NCBI GenBank assembly: GCA_041612035.1
Contig: JBFILX010000077.1
Span: forward strand, 1-9,222
Direction: 5' to 3'
Origin: SZUA-320 sp041612035
GTDB taxonomy: Bacteria; Gemmatimonadota; Gemmatimonadetes; Gemmatimonadales; GWC2-71-9
Length of the DNA: 9,222 nucleotides
Made by a program: the position numbers and the translations under genes. This document shows, piece by piece, positions 6,443-9,222 of this stretch (position 1 is the first letter of the stretch; every line of letters starts with the position of its first letter). Below the pieces are notes generated by a model. That model was not told where the DNA came from, did not search any database, and saw only the letters and a list, made by a program, of their open reading frames with translations.

Positions 6443-7666
6443 CGGCAACTCGCTCTCGCAGGGTTGGCGCTGGCGCTGGGCGCCGGCTGCCCGGCCGACG
6501 GGATGGCCCCGCCCGGGCCGGCGGCCGTGCGACCCGGCCTCGAGGTGCTGCTGACCGACAGCCTCCACCTGGTGCGGGGCCGGCGGGTCGGGCTGGTCTC
6601 CAACCAGGCCGGCGTGGACCGCCACGGCGTCGGCGCGGTGGAGGTGCTCCGCGGCGCCGGGGTCCGGCTCACCGCGCTGTTCAGCCCCGAGCACGGCTTC
6701 CGCGGACTGGCCGCGCCGGGCGAGGCGGTGGCGTCGAGCACGGACTCGGCCACCGGGCTCCCAATCTACAGTCTGTACGGCCGGATCACGGCCCCCACCC
6801 CGGAGATGCTGAGCGGGGTGGACGTGCTGCTGGTGGACCTGCAGGACGTGGGCGCGCGCTACTACACCTGGCTGGCCACCACCGTGTCGGTGATGGAGGC
6901 CGCCGGGGCCGCCGGCATCCCGGTGGTGGTGCTCGACCGGCCGAACCCGATCGGCGGCGCGGTGCAGGGCAACGTGCTCGACCCGGCCTACACCTCGAGT
7001 GTGGGACGCCTGGCGGTGCCGATGCGACACGGCCTGACCCTGGGCGAGCTGGCCCGGCTGGCGCACGGTGACCTCGGGCTCGCCGTGGACCTCCGGGTGG
7101 TGCCCGCGGCCGGCTGGCGACGGGACCTCCCGTTCGACCGGACGGGGCTCCCGTTCGTTCCCCCCAGCCCCAACCTGCGGGACCTCGAGGCGCTCTACCA
7201 CTACCCGGGGCTCTGCCTCTTCGAGGCGACGGCGCTCTCGGTGGGCCGGGGCAGCGACGCCCCCTTCCGGCAGGTGGGCGCGCCCTGGCTCGACACCACC
7301 GCGGTGCTCGCGCGCCTGCGCGAGGCCGCCCTGCCGGGCGTGCGGTTCGAGGGGGCCTCCTTCCGGCCGGTCGCGCCGGGTGACGGGAAGTTCGCCGACA
7401 CGCTCGTCGCGGGGGTTCGCGCGGTGCTCACCGACCCGGCGGCCTACGACCCCACCGCGACGGCGGTGGTCCTGCTCGACGCCGTCCGGGCGGTCCACCC
7501 GCGGCGGATCGGCCTCGAGGCGCGGCGCTTCGACCGGCTGGCCGGGGGAGACGGCCTGCGGCGGGCGCTGGAGGCGGGGACCCCGCCCGCGGCCATCGTG
7601 GCCGACTGGGGCCCCGCCCTCGAACGGTTCCGCGAGCGGCGTCGGGCGGTCCTCCTCTACCCCTGA
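6434..7666 (+). CDS. namZ: DUF1343 / NamZ-type exo-beta-N-acetylmuramidase
   Basis: This 410-residue protein matches the DUF1343 family (B. subtilis YbbC/NamZ, glycosidase family GH171), which removes MurNAc from the non-reducing end of peptidoglycan fragments. Conserved blocks are GLVSNQAGVDRHG (53-65), FSPEHGFRG (83-91, with E86/H87 as likely active-site residues), DLQDVGARYYT (135-145), DRPNPIGG (168-175), PSPNLRDLEALYHYPG (244-259), FEATALSVGRGSDAPF (263-278) and QVGAPWLD (280-287). The ATG at 6434 has AGGGGA at 6423-6428, 5 nt upstream. The N-terminus THRQ plus a hydrophobic stretch ending LGAGC (C19) looks like an export signal, perhaps a lipoprotein, though Leu is at -4 and not the usual -3. 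The start lies inside the nagZ 5' coding end. Family assignment is firm; substrate follows from the family and the adjacent nagZ and hydrolase. Confidence 0.92.
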   Translation: MTHRQLALAGLALALGAGCPADGMAPPGPAAVRPGLEVLLTDSLHLVRGRRVGLVSNQAGVDRHGVGAVEVLRGAGVRLTALFSPEHGFRGLAAPGEAVASSTDSATGLPIYSLYGRITAPTPEMLSGVDVLLVDLQDVGARYYTWLATTVSVMEAAGAAGIPVVVLDRPNPIGGAVQGNVLDPAYTSSVGRLAVPMRHGLTLGELARLAHGDLGLAVDLRVVPAAGWRRDLPFDRTGLPFVPPSPNLRDLEALYHYPGLCLFEATALSVGRGSDAPFRQVGAPWLDTTAVLARLREAALPGVRFEGASFRPVAPGDGKFADTLVAGVRAVLTDPAAYDPTATAVVLLDAVRAVHPRRIGLEARRFDRLAGGDGLRRALEAGTPPAAIVADWGPALERFRERRRAVLLYP

Positions 7667-7675
7667 GGGCCCGGA

Positions 7676-7692
7676 CCCGCCGAATTGGCGGG
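7676..7692. repeat. Inverted repeat 1 (post-namZ hairpin)
   Basis: CCCGCC (7676-7681) and GGCGGG (7687-7692) flank a 5-nt GAATT spacer, starting 10 nt after the namZ stop. No T tract follows, so it is a poor intrinsic terminator. Its right arm contains the candidate -35 element of the next gene. Confidence 0.5.
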
Positions 7693-7713
7693 CGCCCCGC
7701 TCCCGGATATAAT
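7685..7713 (+). promoter_or_regulatory. Sigma70-type promoter for the phospholipid synthesis genes
   Basis: TTGGCG (7685-7690; four of six match to TTGACA) lies exactly 17 nt upstream of a perfect TATAAT (7708-7713). In DNA this GC-rich, an exact -10 at ideal spacing is striking. The predicted start is near 7720, giving a leader of about 54 nt to the TTG at 7774. The -10 sits between the arms of an inverted repeat. Confidence 0.75.
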
Positions 7714-7719
7714 TCCGGG
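7702..7719. repeat. Inverted repeat 2 enclosing the -10 element (possible operator)
   Basis: CCCGGA (7702-7707) and TCCGGG (7714-7719) are perfect complementary arms separated by exactly the six bases TATAAT. A symmetric site centred on a -10 hexamer is a natural place for a repressor to bind. It may instead be chance in GC-rich DNA. Confidence 0.5.
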
Positions 7720-7725
7720 CTGTCG

Positions 7726-7747
7726 GCAACGCGGTTCCCCGCGTTGC
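7726..7747 (+). other. Inverted repeat 3: 9-bp leader hairpin
   Basis: GCAACGCGG (7726-7734) and CCGCGTTGC (7739-7747) form a perfect 9-bp stem with a TTCC tetraloop. It would begin a few bases after the predicted transcription start and end 15 nt before the Shine-Dalgarno. It is followed by TTCCGCGTTT and not a U tract, so a 5'-end stabiliser or leader control element is more likely than a terminator. Confidence 0.5.
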
Positions 7748-7762
7748 TTCCGCGTTTCGACC

Positions 7763-7776
7763 AGGGGGTACCGTTG
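7763..7776 (+). promoter_or_regulatory. Shine-Dalgarno deciding a TTG start
   Basis: AGGGGG at 7763-7768 is 5 nt before TTG at 7774. This favours 7774 over the in-frame TTG at 7744, which lies in the leader hairpin stem and lacks a ribosome site. It also favours it over GTG at 7783, which is 14 nt from the same AGGGGG. Confidence 0.6.
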
Positions 7777-8406
7777 CAACTGGTGAGCGCCGCCGTCCAG
7801 CGGGGCTACCACGCCACCACCCGCCCGCTCGCCGACTGGCTGATCCGGGCGGGCGTCACGCCCAACGCGATCACCACCGCGGGGGCGGGGCTGGTGGTCC
7901 TGTCGGCGGTCGGGTTCGGGGCCGGATGGATCCGGAGCGGCGCGGCGCTGCTGCTGGTGAGCGGGGTGCTGGACACGCTCGACGGGCAGGTGGCCCGGGC
8001 CGCCGGCCAGACCTCGACGTTCGGGGCGTTCTACGACAGCACTCTCGACCGGCTGGGCGACGGGGCCACCTTCATCGGGCTCGCGGTCTTCCTGCTCACG
8101 GCTCCGGGGGTCGAGTACCGGGTCCCGGGCGCGGTCCTCTGCATGGTGGCGATCCTCTCCTCCCTGCTGGTCTCCTACGCGCGGGCCCGGGCCGAGGGGC
8201 TCGGGCTGGAGTGCAAGGTGGGGGTGGTGCAGCGGGCCGAGCGGATCCTGCTCATCGGGCTCCCGGCGCTCGTGGTGGGCCCCGGCCCGGGCGCCACGGT
8301 GCTGCTGGTGGTGGTGGCCCTGCTCGCGCTGGGCTCCACGGTGACGGTGGTGCAGCGGTTTCTCTACGTCCGTCGGGTGACGGCCGCCCCGCCGGGGGCG
8401 GGCTGA
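7774..8406 (+). CDS. CDP-alcohol phosphatidyltransferase, phosphatidylinositol-phosphate synthase-like
   Basis: This 210-residue inner-membrane enzyme with about six hydrophobic helices has the complete CDP-alcohol phosphatidyltransferase signature: D67, D70-G71, A74-R75, G84, D88 and D92 in DTLDGQVARAAGQTSTFGAFYDSTLD (67-92), spacing DxxDGxxAR-x8-GxxxDxxxD. This site binds Mg2+ and CDP-diacylglycerol. The segment SYARARAEGLG...VVQRAERILLIG (134-162) resembles phosphatidylinositol-phosphate synthases (actinobacterial PgsA1 type) more than PgsA glycerol-phosphate enzymes. The next gene makes inositol-3-phosphate, which supports that acceptor. The start is TTG at 7774, chosen by Shine-Dalgarno spacing. 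The gene probably begins the transcript from the promoter at 7685-7713 and is followed 37 nt later by the inositol-phosphate synthase gene. Family is certain; the acceptor alcohol is inferred. Confidence 0.9.
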   Translation: MQLVSAAVQRGYHATTRPLADWLIRAGVTPNAITTAGAGLVVLSAVGFGAGWIRSGAALLLVSGVLDTLDGQVARAAGQTSTFGAFYDSTLDRLGDGATFIGLAVFLLTAPGVEYRVPGAVLCMVAILSSLLVSYARARAEGLGLECKVGVVQRAERILLIGLPALVVGPGPGATVLLVVVALLALGSTVTVVQRFLYVRRVTAAPPGAG

Positions 8407-8443
8407 GCCCGGCGCAGGTTCTTCTCCCGAAAGGAACAGGGCA

Positions 8444-9222
8444 GTGACTCAGAAATTCGGCGGCCAGATCGCTCCGGCCACAGGCAAGCTCGGGGTCCTC
8501 TGCGTGGGGCTCGGCGCGGTGACCACGACCTTCATGGCGGGGGTGGAGAACGTCCGCCGCGGCCGGGCCCAGCCGGTGGGGTCGCTGGCCCGGATGAGCA
8601 CCATCCGGCTGGGCCGGCGCACCGAGAACCGGGCGCCCCTGATCAAGGACTTCGTGCCGCTGGCCGAGCTGGAGCAGCTGGTGTTCGGCGCCTGGGACCC
8701 GATCCCGGAGGACGCCTACCAGTCCTGCCTCACCGCGGGGGTGCTCGACAAGCACGAGCACGTCGAGCCGATCGCCGCGTTCCTGAAGGGCATCCGTCCC
8801 ATGCCGGCGGTGTTCGACCAGGCCTACGTGAAGCGGCTCCAGGGGACCAACGTCAAGCAGGGCAAGACCAAGCGCGACCTCGCCGAGGCGCTGCGCGAGG
8901 ACATCCGGGGTTTCCGGAAGGCCAACGGCTGCGACCGGCTGGTGATGATCTGGTGCGCCTCGACCGAGGTCTTCATCGCGCCGGGGCCCGCCCACCAGAC
9001 CCTGGCCGCGTTCGAGCAGGCGATGGCCGCCAACGACCCGGCGATCGCGCCCTCGATGCTCTACGCCTGGGCCGCGATCATGGAAGGCGTCCCCTTCGCC
9101 AACGGGGCGCCCAACCTGACCTGCGACGTCCCGGCCCTGGAGCAGCTCGCCCGCGAGCGGGGGGTGGCCATCGGCGGCAAGGACTTCAAGACGGGCCAGA
9201 CCATGATCAAGACGGTCCTGGC
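8444..9222 (+). CDS. ino1: Inositol-3-phosphate synthase (3' truncated by window edge)
   Basis: This frame stays open to the right edge, showing 259 residues of a protein usually around 430. The family converts glucose-6-phosphate to 1D-myo-inositol-3-phosphate using NAD+. Visible features are the Rossmann loop VLCVGLGAVTTT (18-29), WDPIPEDAYQ (84-93), a Lys-rich GTNVKQGKTKRD (134-145), MIWCASTEVF (168-177), VPFANGAPNL (216-225) and GGKDFKTGQTMIKTVL (244-259), the last being the highly conserved catalytic/nucleotide segment. The pattern resembles bacterial enzymes of the Bacteroidota type more than the long eukaryotic ones. GTG at 8444 is chosen because AGGA at 8432-8435 lies 8 nt upstream and residues 1-15 precede the NAD fold directly. 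It follows the phosphatidyltransferase gene by 37 nt with no terminator, so the two are probably co-transcribed to make phosphatidylinositol phosphate. Confidence 0.93.
   Translation, partial: MTQKFGGQIAPATGKLGVLCVGLGAVTTTFMAGVENVRRGRAQPVGSLARMSTIRLGRRTENRAPLIKDFVPLAELEQLVFGAWDPIPEDAYQSCLTAGVLDKHEHVEPIAAFLKGIRPMPAVFDQAYVKRLQGTNVKQGKTKRDLAEALREDIRGFRKANGCDRLVMIWCASTEVFIAPGPAHQTLAAFEQAMAANDPAIAPSMLYAWAAIMEGVPFANGAPNLTCDVPALEQLARERGVAIGGKDFKTGQTMIKTVL

Noticed and set aside
7676..7692. Intrinsic terminator for namZ
   Set aside because: A 6-bp hairpin exists but no T tract follows; it overlaps the -35 of the next promoter instead.
6443..7729. Minus-strand open frame extending nagZ upstream through the namZ gene
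   Set aside because: It is the antisense of conserved NamZ motifs and its composition is typical of GC-rich shadow frames. The signal peptide marks the real N-terminus near 6442.
8252..8995. 247-residue minus-strand open frame opposite inositol-3-phosphate synthase
   Set aside because: Antisense to conserved motifs of two real genes; composition rich in His/Arg/Pro with no family features.
1..9222. tRNA, rRNA, CRISPR array, insertion sequence, phage or attachment site
   Set aside because: No cloverleaf-like CCA-ended sequence, regular spacer-repeat array, transposase/integrase motifs or long terminal repeats were seen on either strand.

Overview
The window is very GC-rich DNA with dense gene packing and strong G/C third-position bias. 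It looks chromosomal, from a diderm bacterium, since it encodes an energy-transducer TonB-like protein and exported lipoprotein-type enzymes. Gene content and the high-GC style fit Gemmatimonadota or a related soil/metagenome lineage. That placement is inference; there is no rRNA or other phylogenetic marker here. I see no mobile element, tRNA, CRISPR array or phage gene.

Layout. (1) 2-646, plus strand: the C-terminal part of a TonB-like protein with long Pro- and Gly-rich linkers. (2) 647-6442, minus strand, reading right to left: exported GH3 beta-N-acetylhexosaminidase (NagZ type), serine beta-lactamase-fold hydrolase (AmiE/YbbE-like lipoprotein), an A-type iron-sulfur carrier (ErpA/IscA family), a sodium:solute symporter and a BadF/BadG-type sugar kinase. 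(3) 6434-7666, plus strand: a DUF1343/NamZ-type exo-N-acetylmuramidase, divergent from nagZ and overlapping its 5' end. (4) 7667-7773: a compact regulatory region with a good sigma70-type promoter and three evenly spaced inverted repeats. (5) 7774-9222, plus strand: a CDP-alcohol phosphatidyltransferase of the phosphatidylinositol-phosphate synthase type, then inositol-3-phosphate synthase, which runs off the right edge.

How the genes fit together. NamZ, NagZ and the AmiE-like hydrolase match the three exo-acting wall-recycling enzymes known from the Bacillus subtilis ybbC-nagZ-amiE region. Together they would strip peptide, MurNAc and GlcNAc from peptidoglycan fragments outside the cytoplasm. 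Here they sit beside a Na+ symporter and an ASKHA sugar kinase instead of a PTS permease, which suggests a PTS-independent uptake-then-phosphorylate route for amino sugars. No MurQ etherase or NagA deacetylase lies in the window. The iron-sulfur carrier sits inside this minus-strand series with its own candidate promoter and a downstream intrinsic terminator, so the series is probably at least two or three transcription units. The right-hand pair would make inositol phosphate and attach it to CDP-diacylglycerol, the first steps of phosphatidylinositol lipid synthesis.
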